Source: Peptococcaceae bacterium
GTDB taxonomy: Bacteria; Bacillota; Desulfotomaculia; Desulfotomaculales; Desulfocucumaceae
Direction of reading: 5' to 3'
Length of the DNA: 64,000 nt
Assembly (NCBI GenBank): GCA_023512435.1
Contig: JAILZP010000009.1
Coordinates: 1-64,000 of the forward strand
The position numbers and the translations under genes were made by a program. Below the pieces are notes generated by a model. That model was not told the origin of the DNA. It worked only from the letters and a program-made list of their open reading frames with translations, and did not search any database. This document shows, piece by piece, positions 40,455 through 49,923 of the stretch. The first letter of the stretch is position 1, and every line of letters starts with the position of its first letter.

Positions 40455-41615
40455 ATGCTAAGGAGAATTGTGATCCTGATTATCTTGTCCATCCTCGTCC
40501 TTCCCGGCGCGGTGTCCGCGGAACAGGGGGACGGTGCGGACAGGCGGGTCCAGGGACTGAACATGGATGAAGTGAGCAGGTACATCGAACAGCTTGACGG
40601 CGAAATTAAGGGGGTCGTTCCGGATATCGATTTCAAGGGGCTGGTGTACCGGATTGCCAGGAACGAGGTCAGCTTCAGCCCCCAGGAAATAGCCGGCAGT
40701 GCGGCGGCCTATGTTTTCAAAGAGGTGCTGGCCAACTCGTCGCTGCTGGGAAAACTGGTGGTCCTGGCCATTATCTGCGCGGTGCTGCAGAACTTGACTC
40801 AAGCCTTCGACCGGGGTTCCACCGGACAGCTTTCTTACATGGTCACCTGCCTGGTGCTGATGACACTGGCCGCGGGGTCCTTTACCCTGGCCATCGAAGC
40901 CGGGCGGGAGGTGGTGGACAGGATGGTAGACTTCATGCAGGCAGTACTGCCGGTATTGCTGACGCTGCTGGTGGCGGTGGGAGGGATCACGGCGGCGGCA
41001 ATCTACCAGCCGGTGGTTTTTGCCAGCATTGCGCTGATTGGAACCCTGATCCGCAACATCATCCTGCCGCTGATTCTGTTCTCGGCAATACTGGGAATGG
41101 TTAGCCACCTTTCCCCGAAGTTCAGGGTTTCAAACCTGGCCGGGCTGATCAGGACGGTGGCCATGGGACTCCTGGGGATACTGAGCACTGTATTTCTGGG
41201 GGTGCTGTCAATCCAGGGAGTGGCCGGGGCGGTGGGCGACAGCGTTGTTTTGCGCACCGCCAAGTTTGCCACCGACGCCTTCGTGCCGGTGGTGGGGGGC
41301 ATGTTTTCGGACGCCCTGGAAGCAATCGTCAGTTCCTCACTGTTGATCAAAAACGCTGTGGGCATTGCCGGGGTAATCGTGGTCCTGTCGATTATGGTCA
41401 TGCCCCTTTTGAAGATTTTCTGCCTGGCACTGATCTACAAGCTGGCCGGGGCCGTTATCCAGCCCGTGGAAGACGGCCAGATGGTGAACTGCCTGAACGA
41501 CCTGGGCAACAGCCTGATGACGGTTTTTGCCGTGGTGGCCACAACCGGCCTGCTTTTCTTTTTCACCATGGCCATAGTGGTGGCGGTGGGCAACCTGACG
41601 GTGATGTTGAGGTAG
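40455..41615 (+). CDS. spoIIIAE: Stage III sporulation protein AE
   Basis: 386 residues with a cleavable-type signal sequence (residues 1-22, ending AVSA), a hydrophilic stretch, then about seven membrane helices, the last four after FVPVVGGMFSDALEAI. This is the multi-pass SpoIIIAE channel component. ATG 40455 follows GAGGTG. Present in all endospore formers. Confidence 0.94.
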   Translation: MLRRIVILIILSILVLPGAVSAEQGDGADRRVQGLNMDEVSRYIEQLDGEIKGVVPDIDFKGLVYRIARNEVSFSPQEIAGSAAAYVFKEVLANSSLLGKLVVLAIICAVLQNLTQAFDRGSTGQLSYMVTCLVLMTLAAGSFTLAIEAGREVVDRMVDFMQAVLPVLLTLLVAVGGITAAAIYQPVVFASIALIGTLIRNIILPLILFSAILGMVSHLSPKFRVSNLAGLIRTVAMGLLGILSTVFLGVLSIQGVAGAVGDSVVLRTAKFATDAFVPVVGGMFSDALEAIVSSSLLIKNAVGIAGVIVVLSIMVMPLLKIFCLALIYKLAGAVIQPVEDGQMVNCLNDLGNSLMTVFAVVATTGLLFFFTMAIVVAVGNLTVMLR

Positions 41616-41637
41616 GGGATTGGGGATTTAGGAATTA
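41614..41637 (+). repeat. Heptamer-type tandem repeat
   Basis: GGGGATT-GGGGATT-TAGGAATT between spoIIIAE and spoIIIAF, the same type as repeats near 47.3 and 56.6 kb. Confidence 0.55.
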
Positions 41638-41701
41638 AATCAGATAGCCGGAATAAGGCGATAAGCTAACAGCAAATTTATCAAAGGTGGGCTTACGGGC
41701 C

Positions 41702-42313
41702 GTGGAAACATTGCGGCTGCTGGTGCAAAACCTGATCATAATCATAATTCTTGCCGTTATCCTTGAAATGCTGCTGCCCAACGGCGAGATGAGACGGTAC
41801 GCAGAAATGGTGATGGGCCTCATGATCATCGTGGCCGTTGTTCAGGCCTTGAACGGGCTGTCGGGGGGCAGCCTGTTCAGGGAAATTGAGGAATACGCCT
41901 GGCGCAGCGCGCCGGATGGGGCAAAAAAAGTGGACATTTTGGAACAGGGGCGCAGGCTGGACGCGGAAAACCGAAAACAGGCCGTGGAACAGTATAAAAA
42001 GGGAGTGGAAAGACAGATCTCGGCCTTGTTGGGGGCCGGCGGGAAGGCAAGGCTGGTGGAGGCCGAGGTGAAAATTCAGGACGACCCGTTGAAAAATGAT
42101 TTTGGCATGATCCGGGAGATCAGACTGGTTCTGGGACGGGAAGCCGGCGTTAAGTCCGTGGAGCCGGTTTCGGTGAACATGAACGGGGACAGGCCCCCGG
42201 AGGGCGGCGGTCCGTTGCCGGAGGATTCGGGAGCCGCCTCGGAGGCCGCCGGGATCGTGGCGAACTTTTACAACCTGCCCAGGGAACGGATAAAGGTCAC
42301 CTTCAGGGATTAG
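41702..42313 (+). CDS. spoIIIAF: Stage III sporulation protein AF
   Basis: 203 residues: two N-terminal transmembrane segments (LLVQNLIIIIILAVILEML and MVMGLMIIVAVVQAL) and a soluble ring-building domain in the intermembrane space. GTG 41702 has AAAGGTGG 11 bases upstream; GTG 41687 is too close to it. It belongs to the same ring-forming family as SpoIIIAG. Confidence 0.9.
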   Translation: METLRLLVQNLIIIIILAVILEMLLPNGEMRRYAEMVMGLMIIVAVVQALNGLSGGSLFREIEEYAWRSAPDGAKKVDILEQGRRLDAENRKQAVEQYKKGVERQISALLGAGGKARLVEAEVKIQDDPLKNDFGMIREIRLVLGREAGVKSVEPVSVNMNGDRPPEGGGPLPEDSGAASEAAGIVANFYNLPRERIKVTFRD

Positions 42314-42319
42314 AAAAGA

Positions 42320-42343
42320 CCGGGAATCGGGAAACAATCCCGG
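42320..42343 (+). repeat. CGGGAAT-type repeat with dyad symmetry
   Basis: CCGGGAATCGGGAAACAA then TCCCGG: repeat units and an inverted CCGGGA/TCCCGG between spoIIIAF and spoIIIAG. Confidence 0.45.
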
Positions 42344-42373
42344 ACAACAAATTGAAGCCTAGGAGGTAATAAC

Positions 42374-43000
42374 ATGTCCAGGTCTGGAAACTGGCTGAAC
42401 AGGCTGTCAAGCGGCCGGGACGGCGGCGGCGAACCCCAGAAGCTGGCAAGGAAAAAGCTGATCTGGCTTGCGGGGGCCGTATTCCTGGGAATCAGCCTGA
42501 TTATCCTGGGAAACGGCGGCGGCCAGTCTCCGCCGCCGGTGAAGGAAAAAACGGCTGAAACCGGGGAGGAAAAGGCGGAGGGGGCGGTGCAGAAAAGTAT
42601 AATGGCCGCCGAGGAGGAAGCCCTGGCCTCGAAGCTCCAGGCAATGCTGGAGAGGATCGATGGGGCCGGCAGCGTCAGGGTTACGGTTCGCCTGGCCTCA
42701 TCTGCCCGGGAGACTTATGCCATGAATACCACCGCCGGCCGGAAGACCACCGTGGAAAAGGACCAGGGCGGCGGCACCAGGACAATAAATGAAAACAACG
42801 ACGTCAGCCAGCTGGTTATGGCCAGGAACGGAAAGGGAGAGGCACCGGTGGTGGAAATGGAAAGCGCGTCCAAGGTTGCCGGGGTCCTGGTGGTTGCCGG
42901 CGGCGCCGGAAACCCCCAGGTCAAAGAAAGGCTTTTTGAGGCGGTAAGGGTGGCGGTAAACGTGGAACCGCACAGGATAGTGGTTTTGACCGGCCGGTAA
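42374..43000 (+). CDS. spoIIIAG: Stage III sporulation protein AG
   Basis: 208 residues: a cytoplasmic basic N-terminus, one membrane segment at about 29-46, a Pro/Glu/Lys linker and a ring-building motif domain (KLQAMLERIDGAGSVRVTVRL, then ESASKVAGVLVVAGGAGNPQVKERLFEAVRVAV). It forms the large-diameter ring of the feeding-tube channel. AGGAGG precedes ATG 42374. Confidence 0.94.
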   Translation: MSRSGNWLNRLSSGRDGGGEPQKLARKKLIWLAGAVFLGISLIILGNGGGQSPPPVKEKTAETGEEKAEGAVQKSIMAAEEEALASKLQAMLERIDGAGSVRVTVRLASSARETYAMNTTAGRKTTVEKDQGGGTRTINENNDVSQLVMARNGKGEAPVVEMESASKVAGVLVVAGGAGNPQVKERLFEAVRVAVNVEPHRIVVLTGR

Positions 43001-43085
43001 GGGTGGAAACCGGCAGACGGGATTGGCGGCAAGTAAGCGGCCGGCCGGGGACCGGGAAAAAGGCTTGAAAAGGTGGGATCAAACC

Positions 43086-43673
43086 ATGGTATTCGTGAAC
43101 TTCAAGAGAATTTTTCTCGCAGTGCTGTTTATTCTGAGCGCTGGGACGCTGTTTTTGGGCTACAACGGCCTGGTGGGCGCGTTCCTTAAAGATCCGGCGG
43201 GTTCAGGGAAAGCCGTGGAAAAGCCCCTGCTATCCCCGGGCGGAGTTCAGCCCGTGGCCGGCGGGGGCAGGGAAGCGGAGGTTCCGGCGGCGGGGGAGGC
43301 CGAAGCCGGAAGAGAGGGTTTTTTCGTGGAATACAGGCTGCAGCGGGAAAGGGCCAGAGGCCGGCAGATCGAGGTATTGAAGGAAATTATAAACAGCCCG
43401 TCGTCGGCCCAGGACATCCGGCAGACGGCCCAGGAACAGCTGCTGGGCATCAGCAGGAGCGCGGCCGAAGAAACCAGGGTGGAAAACCTGCTTAAGGCCA
43501 GGGGGTACAGGGATGCCGTGGTCTGCGTGGACCAGAAGGGCGTCAGCGTGGTGGTGGACAGCAGGGGTTTCAGCCATGAAGAGGAGGCTAAAATAATCGA
43601 CCTGGTTTCCAGGGAAACCGGATTTGGAGAGCAGGGCATTATAGTTATACCGAAAAACGCCGCAGGTTTTTAA
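43086..43673 (+). CDS. spoIIIAH: Stage III sporulation protein AH
   Basis: 195 residues: a single N-terminal membrane segment followed by a Glu/Ala-rich linker and the SpoIIIAH ring domain, with SSAQDIRQTAQEQLLGISRSAAEETRVENLLKARGY as the family hallmark. It pairs with the forespore protein SpoIIQ in Bacillus. ATG 43086 is chosen over the upstream frame. Followed by a terminator. Confidence 0.93.
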   Translation: MVFVNFKRIFLAVLFILSAGTLFLGYNGLVGAFLKDPAGSGKAVEKPLLSPGGVQPVAGGGREAEVPAAGEAEAGREGFFVEYRLQRERARGRQIEVLKEIINSPSSAQDIRQTAQEQLLGISRSAAEETRVENLLKARGYRDAVVCVDQKGVSVVVDSRGFSHEEEAKIIDLVSRETGFGEQGIIVIPKNAAGF

Positions 43674-43722
43674 AGCAGGATCCGCCGGCGGACCCCGTCC
43701 GTACGGTCCCGGTAAAGCATGT

Positions 43723-43751
43723 ATGCACCCCGGAGGTGCATTTTTGTTTTT
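43723..43751 (+). terminator. Terminator ending the spoIIIA operon
   Basis: ATGCACC (43723-43729) pairs with GGTGCAT (43735-43741), then TTTTGTTTTT. Confidence 0.92.
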
Positions 43752-43791
43752 ATATATTTAATGTTTATATTATTGGAATTTTCTTTCGTTA

Positions 43792-43806
43792 TATTGTCCA
43801 TTGTAT
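43792..43806. promoter_or_regulatory. Operator-like TGTCCATT dyad, copy 1
   Basis: TATTGTCCATTGTAT; a second, inverted copy of the TGTCCATT core lies at 43881-43896. Both are in a 320-base A+T-rich interval upstream of the carboxyltransferase gene, which otherwise contains no gene. The pair could bind a regulator. Confidence 0.35.
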
Positions 43807-43880
43807 CCAGTATAACATATATTCTTCGTTAATATTGTATACATGTGGCCGGATGCTTTCAGATCAGATTTAATTATCAT

Positions 43881-43896
43881 ATAATGGACATTGTAA
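43881..43896. promoter_or_regulatory. Operator-like TGTCCATT dyad, copy 2 (inverted)
   Basis: ATAATGGACATTGTAA, the inverted counterpart of the site at 43792-43806, 74 bases from it. Confidence 0.35.
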
Positions 43897-43995
43897 TGCC
43901 TGATGTTTAACGTGTTAAAGGATGACCGGATTAAACCAGGATAACATAAATTAACCATAACTATTTTTATTAATATCATAACAGGGTGATGCGGA

Positions 43996-45876
43996 TTGCC
44001 AATCGGAATTACCGATACAACCATGAGAGACGGTCACCAGAGCCTCTGGGCCACCAGGATGCGCACCGTGGACATGGCGGGTGCTGCCGAAATGATGGAC
44101 GCCGTCGGGTTCCATTCCATGGAGGTGTGGGGCGGGGCCACCTTTGACGTGTGCCTGAGATTCCTGGGGGAAGATCCCTGGGAAAGACTCAGGGAGCTGA
44201 AAAGGCGGATTAAGCGGACACCGCTCCAGATGCTCCTGCGGGGCCAGTCCCTGGTGGGCTACCAGCACTACCCCGATGACGTGGTGGAGGCCTTCGTGGC
44301 CAAGGCTGTGGAGAACGGGATCGATATAATCAGGGTCTTTGACGCCCTGAACGACATCCGGAACCTGGAAACATCCATCAGGGCGGGGAAAAAGGCCGGC
44401 GCCCGCGTCCAGGCGGCGGTGGTCTACACCGTCAGCCCGGTGCACACCGAGGAACACTACCTGGAGACGGCTGCCGCCCTGGTCCGGATGGGGGCCGATT
44501 CAGTCTGCATCAAGGACATGGCTGGTCTCCTGGCCCCCTACACCGCCTATGAACTGGTGAAAATGTTCAAGGAAAAGCTGGGGGTGCCTGTTCAGCTGCA
44601 CAGCCACTACATAGGAGGGCTGGCCTTGGGCACATACCTGAAGGGGGTGGAAGCCGGGGCGGACGTGGTGGACACTGCACTGGCGCCGCTGGCCTTCGGG
44701 GCGTCTCAGCCGCCCGCGGAAACCTTGGTCCGGGCCCTCAAAAACACCCCTTACGACACCGGCCTGGACCTCTCGGCCCTGTTCGAGGCCTCCCGCTACT
44801 TTGAGAAGCTTCGCCAGGATTACGGCCAGGAACGGGGCGTCACCAGGATAAACGACATGCGGGTTTTCGACCACCAGGTGCCGGGGGGGATGATCTCCAA
44901 CCTGATCAGCCAGCTGGAGGAGCAGAAGGCCGTTGACAAACTCCCCCGGGTGCTGGAGGAGATACCCAGGGTGCGGGAGGAACTGGGCTACCCGCCGCTG
45001 GTCACTCCCACCAGCCAGATTGTTGGCACCCAGGCCGTGCTGAACGTCATTACCGGCGAAAGGTACAAGCTGGTTCCCGGGGAGGTCAGGGCTTACGTGC
45101 AGGGTCTATACGGAAGACCGCCGGCGCCCGTGGACGAAAAGGTAAAGGCGAAGATACTGGGGGGGCGCCCGGAATACGAATGCAGGCCGGCGGACCTGCT
45201 GACCCCCGGGATGGAAAAGGCAAGGGAGGAAGCCGGGGAACTGGCCCTGTCCGAGGAGGACCGCCTTAGTTATGCCCTGTTTCCGCTTGCCGCCAAAAAA
45301 TTTTTTGAATACAGGGCGGGGCGGGCGGTGCCGGGCTACCCGCCGGATTCCGGCCGGAAGCCCGCCGTCAGGAAGGTAAAAAGTCCCATTACGGAGGAGG
45401 ACCTGGAGATGAACCTGCAGGAAATAAAAGAACTTGTCCGGTTGATTAACCAGACCGACATTCACGAACTTGCCCTGGAAAACAACAATCTCAAGGTTGC
45501 CATCAGGAAGGGATCCGGCATGGCCGTTCAGGCGTCCGGGGTTGCGCTTGACCCGGCCGGGGAGGAGGGCGGCCAGGAAACCGGTTCCGGCAGAAAGAAT
45601 CCGCACCGGGATTCTATCCAGGCCGGGGAAGGGGTTCACCCGGTCAAGTCCCCCATGGTAGGCACTTTCTACAGTGCGCCGGCCCCCGGTGCCCCCCCCT
45701 TTGTCAACGTGGGCGATATGGTGGTCAAGGGGCAGGTGCTGTGCATTGTGGAGGCTATGAAGCTGATGAATGAAATAGAGGCGGAGGTTTCCGGCCAGGT
45801 GCTGGAAATATTGGTGGAGAACGGGTCGCCGGTGGAGTACGGCCAGCCCATGTTTCTGATTAAAGCAAGCAACTGA
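43996..45876 (+). CDS. OadA/PycB-type carboxyltransferase fused to AccB biotin carrier
   Basis: 626 residues. Residues 1-450 are a carboxyltransferase of the OadA/pyruvate carboxylase B type: [16 protein letters not shown], carbamylated Lys in CIKDMAGLL (K173), metal His in LHSHYIGG (H202, H204). From residue 472 a complete AccB follows, including its N-terminal region [16 protein letters not shown] and biotinyl domain EAMKLMNE (K589), rather than the short biotinyl tail usual in OadA. TTG 43996 starts with GGGTGAT upstream. accC follows after 10 bases, so the pair forms a carboxylase, probably of pyruvate; acetyl- or propionyl-CoA is possible. Confidence 0.85.
   Translation: MPIGITDTTMRDGHQSLWATRMRTVDMAGAAEMMDAVGFHSMEVWGGATFDVCLRFLGEDPWERLRELKRRIKRTPLQMLLRGQSLVGYQHYPDDVVEAFVAKAVENGIDIIRVFDALNDIRNLETSIRAGKKAGARVQAAVVYTVSPVHTEEHYLETAAALVRMGADSVCIKDMAGLLAPYTAYELVKMFKEKLGVPVQLHSHYIGGLALGTYLKGVEAGADVVDTALAPLAFGASQPPAETLVRALKNTPYDTGLDLSALFEASRYFEKLRQDYGQERGVTRINDMRVFDHQVPGGMISNLISQLEEQKAVDKLPRVLEEIPRVREELGYPPLVTPTSQIVGTQAVLNVITGERYKLVPGEVRAYVQGLYGRPPAPVDEKVKAKILGGRPEYECRPADLLTPGMEKAREEAGELALSEEDRLSYALFPLAAKKFFEYRAGRAVPGYPPDSGRKPAVRKVKSPITEEDLEMNLQEIKELVRLINQTDIHELALENNNLKVAIRKGSGMAVQASGVALDPAGEEGGQETGSGRKNPHRDSIQAGEGVHPVKSPMVGTFYSAPAPGAPPFVNVGDMVVKGQVLCIVEAMKLMNEIEAEVSGQVLEILVENGSPVEYGQPMFLIKASN
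45393..45411 (+). promoter_or_regulatory. Internal ribosome site and ATG at the AccB boundary
   Basis: GGAGGAGG at 45393-45400 lies eight bases before the in-frame ATG 45409 that starts exactly the AccB part (155 residues, the normal AccB length). It could produce free AccB as well as the fusion. Confidence 0.45.
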
Positions 45877-45886
45877 AGGGGTGCTT

Positions 45887-47230
45887 ATGTTTAAGAAGAT
45901 ACTGGTGGCCAACAGGGGGGAGATTGCCCTGCGCATCATCAGGGCCTGCAGGGAAATGGGGATACTCAGCGTTGCGGTATATTCCGATGCCGACAGGGAT
46001 TCGCTGCCGGTCAGGGCGGCCGACCAGGCCGTGTGCATCGGGCCGGCCCCCCCGGCGGGCAGCTACCTGAACATCCGGAACATAGTCAGTGCCGCCTTGA
46101 TATCCGGGGCTGACGCCGTTCACCCCGGATACGGTTTTCTGGCCGAGAATCCCGAATTTGCCAGGTTGGTGGAGGAACAGGGCATGGTTTTCATCGGGCC
46201 GGCCCCGGAGGCCATTGAGAGGATGGGAGACAAGGCCGCGGCCAGGGAAACCGTGACGGGGGCCGGTGTTCCGGTGGTGCCGGGATCTCCGGGGGCGGTG
46301 GAGGATGAGGAGGCCGCCCTGAAAACCGCCGCCGAAATAGGCTACCCGGTAATGATCAAGGCCTCGGCGGGGGGAGGGGGCCGGGGAATGAGGGTCGCCC
46401 GGAGCCCGGAGGAACTGGTGCGGGCCCTCCGGACCGCCCGCACCGAGTCAAGGGCGGCCTTCGGCAGCGCCGAGGTGTACCTGGAGAGGTGCGTGGAAAA
46501 TCCCAGGCACATAGAGTTTCAGATCCTGGCCGACAGGTACGGCAATATCGTTCACCTGGGGGAGAGAGACTGTTCCATCCAGAGGCGCAACCAGAAGGTG
46601 ATCGAGGAGGCCCCGTCCACCGCCCTTGACGATTCCCTGCGCCGGGAGATGGGCCTGGCGGCCGTCCGGGCAGCCCGGTCGGTGGGCTATTTCAGTGCCG
46701 GAACGGTTGAGTTCCTGCTGGACCGGGGCGGCAATTATTATTTCATCGAGATGAACACCAGGATCCAGGTGGAACACCCGGTCACCGAAATGGTCACCGG
46801 AATCGACCTGGTCAAGGAACAGATCAGGATAGCGGCCGGAAAAAGGCTGTGCCTGACCCAGGAAGAAGTGGTGATCCGGGGCTGGTCCATCGAGTGCCGC
46901 ATTAACGCCGAGGACCCGGCCAGGAATTTCACCCCCTGCCCGGGCAGGATCACCGTCTACGCACCGCCGGGAGGACCTGGGGTGAGGGTTGACAGCGCGG
47001 CCTTCCAGGGGTGGGACGTGCCCCGCTATTACGATTCCATGCTGGGCAAGCTGATCACCTGGGGGCAGGACCGCAACGAGGCCGTGGCCAGGATGGCCAG
47101 GGCGCTGGACGAGTTCGTCATCGGAGGGGTGACCACCACCATACCCTTTCACCGGGAGGTATTAAACAACCGGTTTTTCCTGCGGGGCGAGGTGGATACC
47201 GGGTTCATCGAAAAACACTTGCAGAAATGA
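45887..47230 (+). CDS. accC: Biotin carboxylase subunit (AccC type)
   Basis: 447 residues. [42 protein letters not shown] (ATP-binding glycine loop), [18 protein letters not shown] and [20 protein letters not shown] are canonical. It carboxylates biotin on the fused AccB. ATG 45887 with AAGGGG upstream is preferred over GTG 45881. Co-transcribed with the fusion gene. Confidence 0.93.
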   Translation: MFKKILVANRGEIALRIIRACREMGILSVAVYSDADRDSLPVRAADQAVCIGPAPPAGSYLNIRNIVSAALISGADAVHPGYGFLAENPEFARLVEEQGMVFIGPAPEAIERMGDKAAARETVTGAGVPVVPGSPGAVEDEEAALKTAAEIGYPVMIKASAGGGGRGMRVARSPEELVRALRTARTESRAAFGSAEVYLERCVENPRHIEFQILADRYGNIVHLGERDCSIQRRNQKVIEEAPSTALDDSLRREMGLAAVRAARSVGYFSAGTVEFLLDRGGNYYFIEMNTRIQVEHPVTEMVTGIDLVKEQIRIAAGKRLCLTQEEVVIRGWSIECRINAEDPARNFTPCPGRITVYAPPGGPGVRVDSAAFQGWDVPRYYDSMLGKLITWGQDRNEAVARMARALDEFVIGGVTTTIPFHREVLNNRFFLRGEVDTGFIEKHLQK

Positions 47231-47292
47231 AAACCGGAAGCCAGACCCTCATGCCGCAAAAATGAGGCACCACGAACAATGAAAATTCGGGG

Positions 47293-47314
47293 CCCCAATC
47301 CCCAATCCCCAATC
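47293..47314 (+). repeat. Heptamer-type tandem repeat
   Basis: CCCCAAT repeated three times (GGGGATT read from the other strand), in the convergent gap between accC and the panE-like gene. A hairpin CCTCAT/ATGAGG at about 47247-47267 precedes it. Confidence 0.6.
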
Positions 47315-47322
47315 TTCAACCC

Positions 47323-48240
47323 CTATTTCCTGTTCTTCTCCTCCAGGGCCTTCACCAGCAGGGTGACGAACCGGTTGCACGGGGCGGGAACGCCGGCTTT
47401 CAGGCCCTCCCTTACCACGGCCCCGTTGATATAGTCAATCTCGGTGGGCCGCCCGCGGTCCATGTCCTGCAGCATGGAGGAACGGTTGGCCCCGGTGGCC
47501 GCGGCCACGCTTTTCACCTTTTCAAAGACTTCTGTGTAGGGCAGGTCCACGCCCAGGGCCCGGGCCACCGCCTCCCCCTCTTCCAAAAGCATTTTCATCA
47601 GCTTCAGCGTGTTTTCCATTTCCACCAGCCTGCCGTTGGTCACCCCGCAGATGGCGGTCAGGGCGTTGATACCCACGTTCACCAGCAGCTTTCCCCACAG
47701 CAGCCCGGCTATGTTTCCGGTGACCCTGGTTTCCAGGCCGCACCGGGTGAACTCGGAGGCTATTTCTTCCATCCGGTCGGTTTTACCGCTGATCAGGCCG
47801 ATGACGGTTTCACCGGCACCGGCGTGCCTTACCCTCCCGGGGCCCAGCACCGTGGCCCCGTGGGAGGTGGTCCCGGCAAGCACAGCCACACCGCCGGCCA
47901 TCCCGGCAATCACCTCGGCGTTGCCCAGACCGTTCTGCAGGGTGAGCACCAGGGTTTCCTTTCCAAACAGGTTCAGGGCGTTTTCAATGGACCTGGCGGT
48001 GTGGTAGGACTTAACGAAGATGATGACCAGGTCCTGGGGCCCCAGGGAGCCGGGGTTGGTGACAGCCGGCACCCGGAAGGTCCTGGGCCCGTCCTGCTCT
48101 TCTATTGTTAGGCCGCCTTTATTGACGGCCTCCACGTGTTCCGCCCAGACGTCCACCAGGGTAACCTGGTGGCCTCCGGATCCGAGATAGGCCCCGAAGA
48201 GGGAACCCATGGCACCGGACCCGATAACAGCTATTTTCAC
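47323..48240 (-). CDS. Ketopantoate reductase family (PanE/ApbA-like)
   Basis: 305 residues: Rossmann motif MKIAVIGSGAMGSLFG at the N-terminus, the FVKSYHT stretch, LQNGLGN, LLWGKLLVNVGINALTAI with the catalytic-type Lys, and SSMLQDMDRGRPTEIDYINGAVV. It reduces 2-dehydropantoate with NADPH to pantoate in the pantothenate pathway; several paralogues act on other 2-keto acids. No other pan gene lies near. Monocistronic on the minus strand. Confidence 0.86.
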   Translation of the reverse strand: MKIAVIGSGAMGSLFGAYLGSGGHQVTLVDVWAEHVEAVNKGGLTIEEQDGPRTFRVPAVTNPGSLGPQDLVIIFVKSYHTARSIENALNLFGKETLVLTLQNGLGNAEVIAGMAGGVAVLAGTTSHGATVLGPGRVRHAGAGETVIGLISGKTDRMEEIASEFTRCGLETRVTGNIAGLLWGKLLVNVGINALTAICGVTNGRLVEMENTLKLMKMLLEEGEAVARALGVDLPYTEVFEKVKSVAAATGANRSSMLQDMDRGRPTEIDYINGAVVREGLKAGVPAPCNRFVTLLVKALEEKNRK

Positions 48241-48381
48241 TTGAAGCGGCCCTCCTTAATCCCTATGTTTTGGAAAATTAAACATAAATTCCGCATCAAT
48301 TGTATCATTTCCGACCGGAATTTGAAAATCCTCTGTCCGGGCTTAGCGGGACAAAACATTTTCTCGCCGGGAGCGGCCCGG

Positions 48382-49923
48382 TCATAATTTGCCGACGAAC
48401 CTGTACAAAGGTTTCAGCCGCTTATACAGGGGTTTGTAAACCGAGGCGTACAATTTCTCATAAACCTCTGCGTGTTCCGGATCCGGGGAGGTTACGTCCC
48501 TTGTTCTGACCATGGCCCGGGCTGCCGCCCGGAAATCGGGAAATAATTTCAACCCCACGGCCGCCGCCATGGCCGCCCCCAGGGCCGAGGTTTCCCAGGT
48601 GTGGGGCCTTATGGCCGGCAGGTTAAAGACGGCGGCGATAATCCGGATCATTTCCCGGCTGCGGGAACCGCCGCCGGAAACCCGCAGCTCGCTGATCTTC
48701 CGGCCGGTCCGCCTTTCTATCCTTTCCCCGCCTTCCCGCAAAGCAAAGGCCAGTCCTTCCAGCAGGGCGCGGTATAGATGTCCCCGGGTGTGAACGTCCC
48801 GGAAGCCTATAATCGCCCCCCTGGCTTCCGGGCCGGGAATTTTCAGTCCCGGGGACCAGTGGGGCTGCAGGACCAGGCCCTCCGAACCCGGCGGAATGCC
48901 TGAAATCACCCGGTCGAAAACTTCTTCCGGGTCAAGGTTGTTTTCCCCGGCGGCCAACCTTTCCGGCAGGCCGAATTCCCTGATAAACCAGGAGACCAGC
49001 CAGAATCCCCTGTAAATTTGTATTTCCAGGTTGTAGCCGCCCGGTATGGCGCCGGGGTAGGGCGGGATGAGCGGCATGGGCTCGATGTAGCGGCGGGAGG
49101 TGACGTTAATGGTGGCGGTGGTGCCGCAGCTGATGCTGCCCTGGTCCAGGTCGAGGCATCCCGATCCAAGAACCTCGCAAGCCTTGTCCGCGGCGGCGGC
49201 AATGAGCGGCAGGCCGGCCGGGATGCCGGATACAGAGGAAGCCTCCCGGCTGATCCGGCCCAGCGTCTGGCCGGGCATGACCAGTTCCGGAAGCATCCGG
49301 CGTTCAATGTTCAGGGCCTGCCACTTCCAGTCCGACGGTTTTGCCCAGTTCTGGCCCCGGTAGTCGAAGGGCACGTAGCCCACCTGGCAGCCGGCAGAAT
49401 CGGAAAAATTGCCGGTCAGCCTGTAGGTCAGGTAACCGGAAAGAAACAGGTACTTATGGGTCCGCTCCCAGATTTGCGGCTGGCATGCCCTGATCCAGTT
49501 GGCCTCGGCCTGGGACTGCAGATAGCGGAGGGTTTCTCCCAATCCCGGCAATTTGAAGATCAGCCGCCAATGCCCGGCCAGGGGAGGCACGCTGCCGGTC
49601 ATGCGCTGGTCGGGCCAGAGTATGGCCGGCCTCAGGGGCCGGCCGCCGGCATCCACGTTTACCACCGTGCCGCGCTGGCCGGTCAGGGTCGCGGCCAGCA
49701 CAGAGTTTTTGAGGCCGGGGTTGTCCCGCCAAAGCCCGGCCGTGGCGGCGCATAACTTATTCCAGTATATTTCCGGGTCCTGCTCGGCCCAGCCCGGTTC
49801 CGGCGACTCCCATGGCGGCAGGGCCTCTTTTCGCAGGGCCACGGGATTGCCCTCCAGGTCGAAAAGTATGGCCCTGACACTTTGCGTCCCGGCGTCTATG
49901 GACAGGATCAGTTCGCCCGCCAT
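48382..49923 (-). CDS. FGGY-family carbohydrate kinase
   Basis: 513 residues. GELILSIDAGTQSVRAILFD is the phosphate-binding opening; TGQRGTVVN, ISCGTTATINV and RVSGGGSRSREMIRI follow, the last being the second FGGY signature region. Compared with glycerol kinase the QRET motif differs, so the sugar or polyol is uncertain. The start codon overlaps the stop of the GlpA-like gene by one base. With that gene and the AGPS-like gene upstream it forms a three-gene cluster. ATG 49923 has GGGGAAGG upstream. Confidence 0.84.
   Translation of the reverse strand: MAGELILSIDAGTQSVRAILFDLEGNPVALRKEALPPWESPEPGWAEQDPEIYWNKLCAATAGLWRDNPGLKNSVLAATLTGQRGTVVNVDAGGRPLRPAILWPDQRMTGSVPPLAGHWRLIFKLPGLGETLRYLQSQAEANWIRACQPQIWERTHKYLFLSGYLTYRLTGNFSDSAGCQVGYVPFDYRGQNWAKPSDWKWQALNIERRMLPELVMPGQTLGRISREASSVSGIPAGLPLIAAAADKACEVLGSGCLDLDQGSISCGTTATINVTSRRYIEPMPLIPPYPGAIPGGYNLEIQIYRGFWLVSWFIREFGLPERLAAGENNLDPEEVFDRVISGIPPGSEGLVLQPHWSPGLKIPGPEARGAIIGFRDVHTRGHLYRALLEGLAFALREGGERIERRTGRKISELRVSGGGSRSREMIRIIAAVFNLPAIRPHTWETSALGAAMAAAVGLKLFPDFRAAARAMVRTRDVTSPDPEHAEVYEKLYASVYKPLYKRLKPLYRFVGKL

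Noticed and set aside
43913-43947. TGTTTAAC ... TTAAACCA as a possible BirA biotin operator
   Set aside because: Half-site spacing and sequence do not match the known BirA box well.
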